Source: Bacteroidota bacterium
GTDB taxonomy: Bacteria; Bacteroidota; Bacteroidia; Cytophagales; Cyclobacteriaceae
Direction: 5' to 3'
NCBI GenBank assembly: GCA_023417065.1
Contig: JAEZGH010000089.1
Location: forward strand, 62,001 to 126,000
DNA length: 64,000 bases
The notes below the pieces were generated by a model. That model worked only from the letters and a program-made list of their open reading frames with translations. It ran no database searches and was not told the DNA's origin. Each line of letters starts with the position of its first letter. The first letter of the stretch is position 1. Of this stretch, positions 18,338 through 26,149 are shown piece after piece. The position numbers and the translations under genes are program-made.

Positions 18338-21300
18338 TCAATTTGAAACAATAAGTTTCGCCACCCGTTCAGTTCTTCGCCCATCCGAAAGGGAACGTAT
18401 TTGCAGATACCCTAAGTATATGCCGGGGGGCAGTTTTTTTCCTGAACCCGTCATTTTGAACGGCAAACGCGCTTCAAACGGACTTTCGGGAATTTCAAAC
18501 TCTACAACGCCTATTTGCTGGCCCGTAGTACTTACGACCGTTATTCGTCCGGAGATTCGCTCCCCGGGGCGATTATGCCGGAAGAAGAACGTCGTCTCCT
18601 CAGAAAAAGGATTGGGAAAGTTGCCGAACTCGTCAATGATAAAGGCGTTTTCAGCGGACACTATGAAACGGACTGTCTTTTGCGCCGGGTTGTTGTGTGA
18701 ATCCCAAACCTTGACCGTCAGCGTGTGCTCTCCCGGACTCAGGTTCTGCAATGGAAACCTGATCCAGCCCTGGGTGAAATCATCCTTTGATGCGGTGTAA
18801 TAGTCGTTGAGGAGGAAAACGGCACCATCGTCGTCAAGTATCGCCATCATCGTGTTGCCGATTCCGTAATTTGATATGTTGATCCCGCTTTCATCGCTGA
18901 CTTTCACTACCAATAATGTATTGGGACTGACGAGTCCTCCGTCTATGAAAGTTGTATCCCCCAGGAACACGGCCAGTTCCGGAGACGTGTTGTCGGATGT
19001 CACGTTGCGTTCGCTTCCGCCTACTTTGAAGGTGGTGTGTGAACCGGCGACGTCAAGCGTCTTCGACTCGTCAAAGGCATACAAACTTAGCTTGCCATAG
19101 TCGATCCCATAGGCGATGTTTCGCGGCATCACAAAACGAAACTCGAAGGAGCCTTCTTTCACCGTAGCCTCGCCTCTGAAAAGCGCATTGCTAAACTGTT
19201 CGAATGAGAAGGCCGGATCATTCTTTCCTATAGTCTCGAAGGCGGTACGTTTGTCAAATACCGTGGCGTGAAGTGTGCCGTTAAAGCCCGTGGCTGGGTC
19301 CCCGTTGCCATCGTTGATCCGCCCCTTTACGACAACTGTCGAAAGTGCTTTAAGCGTATCCGAGCCATGGATCGTCTTTATCTCATCAATGTCAATGTGC
19401 CCGGGGGGTAACGCAAGTTTCATTGCGGGGTCACCCAGCAACGAAAAATTCCTGTTCGCGACACCACTGGCGCTATTGTTCTTCGTGTGCATGAATACTT
19501 CCCCCATGGTAAGATTCTGATCAACGTTCAAAATGAACAGTGCATCGTAAAATGCAGCATTCAAAGAAAAGTTTGTGCTGGAGTTCACAGGCCTGGCGGT
19601 GGTGACAAGGCCGATACTACCACCTTTTTCAGATAATACTGAACGTTCCGCACCGGATATCTCGCGCGGATCATCATGACGTCCAAACTCACAGGTAGCC
19701 GTGACGAGGAAGGGATGAAACGTGTTCGTCAGATTGTCGACCATCTCCTCCGTTAAAATTCGTTCGTCAGCCCAGAGTTTTTCAGAACCATGCCCGGTAT
19801 AATTAATAACGAGAGCCTTGTTGAATGCTTGTTCCAGGTCAGCCTTTGCCTGAGGTGTTGACTCACCGTTTGGCGAAACGATCTTCTGATACGCACCGAG
19901 GAAAATTTTCCGTGTGTTGTACCATGGATAGCTGAATTCAATATCATCCGCCAGGACGTTTGCCTGTGACTGGTGGATGCTAGTGAACCCGTCGGAATTA
20001 CTTCCGTCGTCGGCGACGAAAACAAAGTCTTTTCGCCATGCCCCAAAACGATCGGGATTCAGATCATATGCAATCAGCTTGTCGACAATCCCTCTGGCTT
20101 CAGCAACACTTTTTACAGGTAAGCGTCCTACGCCGATGTCAAGCGTGTGATTCTGAAGGAGTGTGTTCTCACCCCATTCACCTTCTGCATCTTCAAGGAA
20201 GCCGAAAAAATCGTCGGATGAATACGTTTCAAGAGGCGATAGCGAATTTCTCGATTCATAAGTCGGAACGAAGTTGGTGTTGTCAGGAATGCGGTCCTTG
20301 AAATCGTAAGAACACTTTCCAAAAAGAAGCAATACCTTCAGCGCCTGAGGATTTTTATCGTACAGATGTTTAACATAATCCCTTATGGCACTTACGTCCT
20401 GCCGGCCTGATGAAAATTCATTGTAGATCTGTTCCGTAGTGACCACCAGCGAAGTCCAGTTGTTAACAGCATCTCTATGCGCAGCGAGGCGCTGAGCTTC
20501 GGCCAGGAAATCAGGGTGCGTTACAACGAGAAAGTTGGGTGCGCTCTTGCCGCGTAAGTTCTGGTTCTCAACCGCTCCAGCGAGCTGCGGCGAAAGGTGT
20601 TTCGTATTGAATAGAATGAATTCGGGAACAGATTCAACTTCAGCATGAGCTGAAAATTTAATGACACTCCCGTCGGAATTGAAATTCTGCTGCACCGGCT
20701 CATATGGATTTGAAATGTTCCAAATGCTGACATTGGCTGGGGCGTTAGATATGCGGTATTCGGTCAGCCCACTTGCGGAGGCATTTCTGAACAGTGTCTG
20801 ATCTCCATAAAGCTGAAGACTTCGCAAGACGTGAATGGAAAAGAAATTAAGGTAGCCTACGGACCTGCCTGCTGATCCGGGAGTGAAGGAATACGTAATT
20901 TTCTGACGGCTGCGTTGCGTGGCATTCACAGCTGCGACATCGAATGTTATCGTATCACGGCGCTGACGTCCCTTTGCACCATACGTCGTGTTTGGAATCG
21001 CCGGTACAAGTTGATCCGCTACGGGTTGATCATTGAATGAGATGCGAAATGACGCAGCGTTGGCGCTACTCGCCATCACATCAGAAACCATTCTTATCGG
21101 TTCAGCTGTGGCAATTCCGGGAATGTCTATTTCAATGGAATGCTGTCTTGTTAGGTCAAATCGTTCTCCAAACCATTCTCGCCCTGATCGAAGTTCGTTG
21201 TGTTCGTCCTTCTCATGATAGAATACATCGTGAAATGTGTCGACCACAGTCCCTCCGGTACCTGCAGCATTTGCCGTGATCCGTTTCCCGTTCGTTTCTG

Positions 21301-21727
21301 ATACGGTGATGAAATAATAATTGACGTCACTGTAAATATTCCTTTCGTAGTAGAACATTCGTTTGTTCTTAAGGAAACGAATGCCATCAGGTCCTGTCGC
21401 GTAGAAAAGAATGTAGTCCTGATTATTAAATGCGCCGTCGTCTTCTCCGACGACCTGTATCGCAAGTTCAACGAGGTCGGAAGGCCGTGGATCTGAGTTG
21501 CGCTGTGGGATCATACCGCCATGTTGACCAAAGATGCTGATTCGTTTGGGATCGGTTTTTGAAAGATCGAATCCCATTTTCTTCAGCTGGTCTGCAGAAA
21601 TCCGGTATACCCCCGTTTCTGAAACGCCAACTTTATACCACTGTCCTGAACTCAGCACAGAGGACTGACCTCGTACCTGTGCGGACAAGTGCAGAAGCAG
21701 GAGTATATAAATGAGGCGTAAATACAT
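18338..21727 (-). CDS. porU: T9SS C-terminal signal peptidase/sortase PorU
   Basis: PorU is the surface C25 (gingipain-like) cysteine peptidase that removes the C-terminal T9SS signal from cargo and attaches cargo to anionic lipopolysaccharide. Catalytic residues are visible as NYTGHGSEKLW (His646) and VTATCEFGRHDDP (Cys679), numbered from the chosen start. The end carries a type A-like C-terminal domain (FPNPFSEETTF through VAKLIVSN). The frame is open to 21757, but the ATG at 21727 starts a proper signal peptide (MYLRLIYILLLLHLSAQVRG) and lies 1 base after the pssA stop, so I use it: 1129 residues. porV follows immediately. Confidence 0.95.
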   Translation of the reverse strand: MYLRLIYILLLLHLSAQVRGQSSVLSSGQWYKVGVSETGVYRISADQLKKMGFDLSKTDPKRISIFGQHGGMIPQRNSDPRPSDLVELAIQVVGEDDGAFNNQDYILFYATGPDGIRFLKNKRMFYYERNIYSDVNYYFITVSETNGKRITANAAGTGGTVVDTFHDVFYHEKDEHNELRSGREWFGERFDLTRQHSIEIDIPGIATAEPIRMVSDVMASSANAASFRISFNDQPVADQLVPAIPNTTYGAKGRQRRDTITFDVAAVNATQRSRQKITYSFTPGSAGRSVGYLNFFSIHVLRSLQLYGDQTLFRNASASGLTEYRISNAPANVSIWNISNPYEPVQQNFNSDGSVIKFSAHAEVESVPEFILFNTKHLSPQLAGAVENQNLRGKSAPNFLVVTHPDFLAEAQRLAAHRDAVNNWTSLVVTTEQIYNEFSSGRQDVSAIRDYVKHLYDKNPQALKVLLLFGKCSYDFKDRIPDNTNFVPTYESRNSLSPLETYSSDDFFGFLEDAEGEWGENTLLQNHTLDIGVGRLPVKSVAEARGIVDKLIAYDLNPDRFGAWRKDFVFVADDGSNSDGFTSIHQSQANVLADDIEFSYPWYNTRKIFLGAYQKIVSPNGESTPQAKADLEQAFNKALVINYTGHGSEKLWADERILTEEMVDNLTNTFHPFLVTATCEFGRHDDPREISGAERSVLSEKGGSIGLVTTARPVNSSTNFSLNAAFYDALFILNVDQNLTMGEVFMHTKNNSASGVANRNFSLLGDPAMKLALPPGHIDIDEIKTIHGSDTLKALSTVVVKGRINDGNGDPATGFNGTLHATVFDKRTAFETIGKNDPAFSFEQFSNALFRGEATVKEGSFEFRFVMPRNIAYGIDYGKLSLYAFDESKTLDVAGSHTTFKVGGSERNVTSDNTSPELAVFLGDTTFIDGGLVSPNTLLVVKVSDESGINISNYGIGNTMMAILDDDGAVFLLNDYYTASKDDFTQGWIRFPLQNLSPGEHTLTVKVWDSHNNPAQKTVRFIVSAENAFIIDEFGNFPNPFSEETTFFFRHNRPGERISGRITVVSTTGQQIGVVEFEIPESPFEARLPFKMTGSGKKLPPGIYLGYLQIRSLSDGRRTERVAKLIVSN

Positions 21728-21728
21728 A

Positions 21729-22409
21729 CTACGTTTTTGCAGTAAGCATGTTATCAACTAACGATAAGCCGATGTATGAAAGTATGATAAGGGGAATTGC
21801 CACGACTTTGAAGATGACAATCAGGACGACGCTAAGTATCAGAAACGTGAACCGAATCTTGTTTTCCTTCCATGAGAAGTTTTTAAACTTCAATGCGAAG
21901 ATGGGAATCGATGAAACCAGCAGAAGCGAGAATACAAGTGTTATGGCAACCAGAAGCCACGGTTGATAAAGCCATGCGCCGATCGATTCCGGAAGCAAAG
22001 GAAGGGAACTTATGAACAACGTATTTGCGGGTGTATTTAGCCCGATGAATGAATCGCTTTGACGGGTATCCAGGTTAAAGATTGCAAGGCGGAGCGCAGA
22101 AAATGCGGCGATCGAAAACCCGATGTACGGCAAGGCCTCAAGTTCCGTATTTGCTCCGATCAGTTTATACATGACCATTGAAGGCAATACGCCGAAGCTC
22201 ACGACGTCGGCGAGGGAGTCGAGTTCTTTTCCAATGGGGGACGAAACCTTGAGGAGCCGTGCAACGAATCCATCGAAGAAGTCAAAGACACAGGCAGCCC
22301 ATACGAAGTAGGCCGCGGGAATACCCCTGTCTTCAAGCAGGAACACGATCCCGAGGCAGCCACAAATGAGGTTACAGCAGGTTAAAAAGTTGGGAAGATG
22401 ACGCGTCAT
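21729..22409 (-). CDS. pssA: CDP-diacylglycerol-serine O-phosphatidyltransferase
   Basis: This integral membrane enzyme makes phosphatidylserine, the precursor of phosphatidylethanolamine. The 226-residue protein carries the CDP-alcohol phosphotransferase signature around FDFFDGFVARLL and ELDSLADVVSFG (residues 42-73), with all four aspartates and the arginine present. Six or so hydrophobic segments are visible. It precedes porU by one base, so the T9SS sortase gene sits in a phospholipid-gene transcript. The upstream gene is the MBL-fold hydrolase, 71 bases away. Confidence 0.93.
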   Translation of the reverse strand: MTRHLPNFLTCCNLICGCLGIVFLLEDRGIPAAYFVWAACVFDFFDGFVARLLKVSSPIGKELDSLADVVSFGVLPSMVMYKLIGANTELEALPYIGFSIAAFSALRLAIFNLDTRQSDSFIGLNTPANTLFISSLPLLPESIGAWLYQPWLLVAITLVFSLLLVSSIPIFALKFKNFSWKENKIRFTFLILSVVLIVIFKVVAIPLIILSYIGLSLVDNMLTAKT

Positions 22410-22480
22410 GTATGCAAATTACTGTCCCGGCGCGCATTCTCCAACCCGGTGTATTTTAAGCGATCAATTTGCCGAAAAGC

Positions 22481-23122
22481 TCAAGGGAGCGCGCAGAACG
22501 GGTTCGTTCGTTTCTCAAACCCGATTGACGTGGTCGGGCCATGGCCGGGATATACGATCACATCATCAGGTAGAACGAATAACTTATTGCGGATGCTGTC
22601 AATCAAGGTTTGATGGTTCCCGCCCGGAAGGTCGGTTCGTCCGATGCTGTTGAGAAACAAGACGTCGCCTCCAATCAAGACCTTATTCTGGGTATGATAA
22701 AAGGCAACGTGCCCGGGAGCATGCCCGGGTACAAAAAGAATGTCTAGTGACTGGTTGCCGAAGGTGATCTTTTCTCCCTCGTTAAGAAAACCATCAACTG
22801 AAGCTTCCTGGTAATTGTGAAATCCATAGTTCGGCGCATAGGCCTTCACGGCTTTCAGCACGACCTCATCCAAAGGATGAATATAAAGCCTGACGCCGTA
22901 GCGGGTCTTGACAGCCCAATTACCTAATACGTGATCAATGTGGCAATGGGTATTCAATACGCTGACGACCTTCAGCTTCTGATCGGCAATGAAATCGAAA
23001 AGTTCCTTTTCTTCAGCGCGGTCAGAGCAGCCAGGATCAACGATCACGCACTCACGTGTTTCGTCATAAAGGACGTAGGTATTCTCCCCGAAGGGATTGA
23101 ATTCAAAAGCCTGGATTTCCAT
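22481..23122 (-). CDS. MBL-fold metallohydrolase, glyoxalase II-like
   Basis: The 213-residue protein has the metallo-beta-lactamase fold with the metal motif THCHIDH (residues 58-64) and further ligands in GHAPGHVAFY, GGDVLFLNSIGR and YPGHGP. It is the short hydroxyacylglutathione-hydrolase-like type (YcbL-like), without the C-terminal glutathione-binding domain of true GloB. The substrate is unknown; a thioester or glyoxalase-type role is possible. It is the first gene of the minus-strand run MBL-pssA-porU-porV-M16, starting after the lpdA terminator. Confidence 0.88.
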   Translation of the reverse strand: MEIQAFEFNPFGENTYVLYDETRECVIVDPGCSDRAEEKELFDFIADQKLKVVSVLNTHCHIDHVLGNWAVKTRYGVRLYIHPLDEVVLKAVKAYAPNYGFHNYQEASVDGFLNEGEKITFGNQSLDILFVPGHAPGHVAFYHTQNKVLIGGDVLFLNSIGRTDLPGGNHQTLIDSIRNKLFVLPDDVIVYPGHGPTTSIGFEKRTNPFCALP

Positions 23123-23127
23123 AGGAT

Positions 23128-23164
23128 AAAAAAAATAAGGTCCCGAACCGGGATTCAGGACCTT
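23128..23164 (-). terminator. Intrinsic terminator after lpdA
   Basis: On the minus strand AAGGTCC and GGACCTT form a stem around a 14-base loop, then ATTTTTTTT. It separates lpdA from the MBL-fold gene. Confidence 0.8.
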
Positions 23165-23188
23165 TATGAATCAGTCTTTACTATAATA

Positions 23189-24580
23189 TTAAAGGTGGAT
23201 CACCTCACCGTAAGCGGCAGCAGTGGCTTCCATAACTGCCTCGCTCATCGTAGGGTGGGGGTGAACAGTCTTAATGATCTCGTGTCCGGTTGTTTCAAGT
23301 TTTCTTGCTGCAACCACCTCAGCGATCATTTCTGTAACGTTGGCTCCGATAAAGTGAGCTCCCAGCCATTCGCCGTATTTCGCGTCGAAGATAACTTTTA
23401 CGAAGCCATCAGTCGCACCGGCTGCTTTTGCTTTACCCGACGCACTGAATGGAAATTTACCAACTTTGATCTCGTATCCGGCTTTCTTGGCTGCTTCTTC
23501 CGTGTAACCTACCGACGCGATTTCAGGTGAGCAATAAGTACATCCGGGAATGTTATTATAGTTAAGCGGTTCAGGGTTAAGGCCTGCAATCTTTTCAACA
23601 CATATAATTCCCTCTGCCGATGCTACGTGAGCTAGTGCAGGACCTTTTACGATATCTCCAATGGCATAAACGCCTTGGACGTTGGTCTTATAGTAGTCGT
23701 CTACGATTACCTTTCCTTTTTCCGTTTTTACTCCGGTTTCTTCGAGTCCGATTCCTTCTAGGTTAGTGGCCACGCCTACAGCAGATAAGACGACGTCAGC
23801 TTCAAGTTTAACCTCACCATCGGGAGTTTTAACCGTAGCCACGCATCCTTTACCTGACGTATCGACTTTTGTAACTTCAGAGCTTACATAGATCTTCATT
23901 CCGTTCTTCTTGAAGCTCTTTTCAAGTGTCTTGGAGACCTCTTCGTCTTCAACCGGAACAATTCTAGGAAGGAATTCGACGATGGTTACTTCGGTGCCCA
24001 GCGTGCTGTAGAAGTAAGCAAACTCGACGCCGATAGCGCCGGAGCCGACCACAAGCATTTTCTTCGGCAGCTCCTTTAATACCATCGCCTCGCGATATCC
24101 GATGATCTTCTTACCGTCAATCTTCATGGAAGGAAGCTCGCGTGATCTTCCACCTGTGGCCAGGATGATGTGCTTGGCTTCGTAGTCGGTCTTCTTTCCT
24201 TTGTCGTCAGCCACTTCGACCTTTCCGCCTTTTTTCAGTTTGCCGAATCCGGCAATGTGGTCGATCTTGTTCTTGCGAAGCAGGAACTGAACGCCCTTGC
24301 TGTTGCTGGCGGCTACGTCACGACTGCGCTGAACCATACCGGGCAGGTCCGCCTTGAAATCGTTCACCTCTACACCATAATCTTTGGCGTGCTTGATATA
24401 TTCATAAACGTTGGCGCTCTTCAGCAAAGCTTTGGTAGGGATACATCCCCAGTTAAGGCAAATGCCACCAAGCTCAGCTTTTTCCACGATGCCCACCTTC
24501 ATTCCCAGCTGAGAAGCTCTGATGGCCGCTACATAACCGCCCGGCCCGCTTCCGATTACGATAAGATCATATTTTGACAT
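23189..24580 (-). CDS. lpdA: Dihydrolipoyl dehydrogenase
   Basis: This flavoprotein is the E3/L component that reoxidises dihydrolipoamide of 2-oxoacid dehydrogenases and of the glycine cleavage system (compare gcvH at 1-302). Motifs seen are the FAD-binding IGSGPGGYVAAIRA, the redox disulfide C41-LNWG-C46, the NAD-binding VVGSGAIGVEFAYF, and the C-terminal catalytic HPHPTMSE. The ATG at 24580 gives 463 residues and places the Rossmann motif correctly; the longer frame to 24739 runs past the promoter box and is not used. The gene has its own promoter and terminator. Confidence 0.97.
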   Translation of the reverse strand: MSKYDLIVIGSGPGGYVAAIRASQLGMKVGIVEKAELGGICLNWGCIPTKALLKSANVYEYIKHAKDYGVEVNDFKADLPGMVQRSRDVAASNSKGVQFLLRKNKIDHIAGFGKLKKGGKVEVADDKGKKTDYEAKHIILATGGRSRELPSMKIDGKKIIGYREAMVLKELPKKMLVVGSGAIGVEFAYFYSTLGTEVTIVEFLPRIVPVEDEEVSKTLEKSFKKNGMKIYVSSEVTKVDTSGKGCVATVKTPDGEVKLEADVVLSAVGVATNLEGIGLEETGVKTEKGKVIVDDYYKTNVQGVYAIGDIVKGPALAHVASAEGIICVEKIAGLNPEPLNYNNIPGCTYCSPEIASVGYTEEAAKKAGYEIKVGKFPFSASGKAKAAGATDGFVKVIFDAKYGEWLGAHFIGANVTEMIAEVVAARKLETTGHEIIKTVHPHPTMSEAVMEATAAAYGEVIHL

Positions 24581-24603
24581 AGTGTAGTTGTTAAATTCGC
24601 AGC

Positions 24604-24611
24604 CAAAGATA
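24604..24611 (-). promoter_or_regulatory. Predicted lpdA promoter, -7 box
   Basis: The minus strand reads TATCTTTG, an exact TAnnTTTG match, 23 bases before the lpdA ATG. It supports the start at 24580 over the longer frame. Confidence 0.5.
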
Positions 24612-24712
24612 AAAGCAGTTGGACATTTTCGAAACCTATGCCACGAAAGTTCCAAAATCTTCGCACTCCTTACCTTAATCTGGTGCAAATGGGCTTTTTT
24701 TAGGGAATTGCC

Positions 24713-24720
24713 TATTTTTG
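24713..24720 (+). promoter_or_regulatory. Predicted fabG promoter, -7 box
   Basis: TATTTTTG matches TAnnTTTG and lies 75 bases before the fabG ATG. A T-rich run at 24695-24701 may be a degenerate -33 region. Confidence 0.45.
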
Positions 24721-24795
24721 CGGCCCCGGGGGCTTGCATGTTGACTAGCTAAAACCTATACGATCCCTTGGCGAATCAAAAACATCTTACAAAAC

Positions 24796-25542
24796 ATGAA
24801 ATTACTTCTAGGAAAAACCGCTCTCGTCACGGGGGCATCCAAAGGAATTGGCCGCAGTATTGCCATCCGCTACGCGGAAAATGGCGCTGACGTCGCATTC
24901 ACATACCTTTCAAGTGTAGAGCAAGGTCAGGCATTGGAGGCGGAACTGGCTGCCTTTGGCATAAAGGCTAAAGGTTATAAGTCTGACGCCGCCGACTATC
25001 AACAGGCGGAACAGCTCATCAATGATGTTATCGCTGAATTCGGCAAGCTCGATATCCTGGTGAATAACGCCGGTATCACACAAGATAACCTGTTGCTGCG
25101 TATGAATGAGGAGATGTGGGATAGGGTTATCAACGTCAATCTTAAGTCGTGTTTTAATACGGTGAAGGCCGTCACGAAGCAGATGATGAAACAAAAAAGC
25201 GGCTCTATCATTAACATGACTTCTGTTGTCGGACTAAAGGGCAATGCCGGTCAGGTAAATTATGCGTCTTCAAAGGCCGGTATCATCGGCCTGACTAAGT
25301 CGGTAGCACTTGAACTTGGTTCACGAGGAATTCGCTGCAACGCAGTAGCTCCTGGATTTATAGAAACGGAAATGACTGGTAAGCTGGATGAAAAAACTGT
25401 TCAGTCATGGCGCGATGGCATACCCCTGAAACGCGGAGGACGCCCTGAAGACGTTGCTGATGCATGTGTCTTCCTGGCTTCGGATATGTCGTCGTATATC
25501 ACTGGTCAGGTCATCCAGGTAGACGGCGGAATGCTTACCTGA
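24796..25542 (+). CDS. fabG: 3-oxoacyl-[acyl-carrier-protein] reductase
   Basis: FabG reduces 3-oxoacyl-ACP with NADPH in type II fatty acid synthesis. The 248-residue short-chain dehydrogenase has the cofactor motif TGASKGIG (residues 12-19), NNAGITQDNLLLRM, the catalytic serine in NMTSVVG and the YxxxK pair in VNYASSKAG. The C-terminal GGRPEDVADACVFLASDMSSYITGQ is typical of FabG. It is monocistronic between a TAnnTTTG promoter and a strong terminator. Confidence 0.94.
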   Translation: MKLLLGKTALVTGASKGIGRSIAIRYAENGADVAFTYLSSVEQGQALEAELAAFGIKAKGYKSDAADYQQAEQLINDVIAEFGKLDILVNNAGITQDNLLLRMNEEMWDRVINVNLKSCFNTVKAVTKQMMKQKSGSIINMTSVVGLKGNAGQVNYASSKAGIIGLTKSVALELGSRGIRCNAVAPGFIETEMTGKLDEKTVQSWRDGIPLKRGGRPEDVADACVFLASDMSSYITGQVIQVDGGMLT

Positions 25543-25571
25543 TAAGATTTGAACACTACACTAATATGGAG

Positions 25572-25610
25572 AATCGCCCGCTGATCATCGCTGCGGGCGA
25601 TTTCGTTTTT
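25572..25610 (+). terminator. Intrinsic terminator after fabG
   Basis: AATCGCCCGC (25572-25581) pairs perfectly with GCGGGCGATT (25593-25602), followed by TTTCGTTTTT. It insulates fabG from the methionine operon. Confidence 0.88.
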
Positions 25611-25703
25611 AAGAGTACAACCGTTTTAGTGGCGTCTATCAAGATGAAATTCAACAACTTCCAAACAACCGTAAGCCTTACCGTTGTAAAAAATTTTTTT
25701 CTA

Positions 25704-25738
25704 TTGTTTGGAAACCAGCGCAAGACCGCCTACGTTTG
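25704..25738 (+). promoter_or_regulatory. Predicted promoter of metY-metX-hom leader
   Basis: TTG at 25704-25706 (or the TTTG at 25707-25710) is followed after about 20 bases by TACGTTTG at 25731-25738, a full match to the Bacteroidota -33/-7 pattern. Transcription would start near 25745, so the RNA begins just before the riboswitch. Confidence 0.65.
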
Positions 25739-25767
25739 TGTTATCAAAGTCGAATAAGCACATCTGC

Positions 25768-25890
25768 TTAATCGCTTTATAAAGAAGCGCTGAGAGACAG
25801 GCTCGATGAAGCGCTAGCAACCTCCCGATACACGGGAAAAGGTGCTAAATCCTGATCCCGACGACTGTCGGGAGAATATAAACCGATTAA
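25768..25890 (+). ncRNA. SAM-I (S-box) riboswitch
   Basis: This is an S-box riboswitch that binds S-adenosylmethionine. Conserved blocks are GAGAGACAGGCTCGATGAAG, the GCTAGCAACC junction, and GGTGCTAAATCCTG. Visible helices are P1 (25768-25781 with 25877-25890, 14 positions, one mismatch), P2 (AGCGC/GCGCT), P3 (TCCCG/CGGGA) and P4 (TCCCGAC/GTCGGGA). No terminator hairpin with a T-run follows. Instead P1 ends three bases before the ATG of a cysteine-rich leader ORF at 25894. Ligand-stabilised P1 would hold the region just upstream of that start codon. The location before metY, metX and hom fits SAM feedback on methionine synthesis. Confidence 0.92.
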
Positions 25891-25893
25891 AAA

Positions 25894-26034
25894 ATGAAAC
25901 ACATTTTCAATCCGTCCTTTCTCAAGAAGAGCCTTCGTGGCTTAAGTGCTTTGGCATTCGATCTGTTCCATTCTGTTTGTTGTCCTTCCGCTAACAACTG
26001 CATGTGTTGCTGTTGTTGTCGCTGCTGTTGCTGA
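25894..26034 (+). CDS. Polycysteine leader peptide of the met operon, 46 aa
   Basis: This small ORF starts with ATG in an A-rich context right after the riboswitch and ends with tandem stops TGA TAA (26032-26037). The N-terminal half is basic and hydrophobic (MKHIFNPSFLKKSLRGL). The end is extraordinary: residues 29, 30, 36, 38-42 and 44-46 are cysteine, 11 of the last 18, including five in a row, then one arginine, then three. Both TGT and TGC codons are used. Such a run is the hallmark of an attenuator leader peptide, where ribosome stalling for lack of charged Cys-tRNA controls downstream genes; polycysteine short ORFs with that role are known in mycobacteria. The downstream metY makes homocysteine from sulfide, so a cysteine signal is sensible. 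An alternative is a metal-binding small protein. ORF and codon run are seen; regulation is inferred. Confidence 0.75.
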   Translation: MKHIFNPSFLKKSLRGLSALAFDLFHSVCCPSANNCMCCCCCRCCC

Positions 26035-26061
26035 TAAGCACAATACTACATCTTACAACAG

Positions 26062-26093
26062 CACCAACGCCCAGCCAGGCTCTGGCCGTGGTG
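26062..26093 (+). promoter_or_regulatory. Candidate attenuator hairpin between leader ORF and metY
   Basis: CACCA (26062-26066) pairs with TGGTG (26089-26093), and inside it GCCAG-GCT-CTGGC (26074-26086) forms a second stem. The segment CAACAGC just before it (26056-26062) is complementary to GCTGTTG inside the cysteine codon run (26024-26030; also 26009-26015), so a ribosome on those codons would change the folding. There is no T-run after it, so it is not an intrinsic terminator. Function is inferred. Confidence 0.4.
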
Positions 26094-26149
26094 TATCCTT
26101 ACACAACATTTTCAACAATCGATTCAAGAACATTCAAAATAATATAGCT

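Noticed and set aside
26062..26093. Intrinsic terminator between leader ORF and metY
   Set aside because: The hairpin is real on paper but is followed by TATCCTTACAC rather than a T-run, so it is kept only as a possible attenuator structure.
25946..26149. N-terminal extension of MetY (open frame upstream of ATG 26150)
   Set aside because: The extension has no similarity to the family N-terminus, which starts at MSNFRF, and it mirrors the cysteine leader ORF in another frame. The ATG at 26150 gives normal length.
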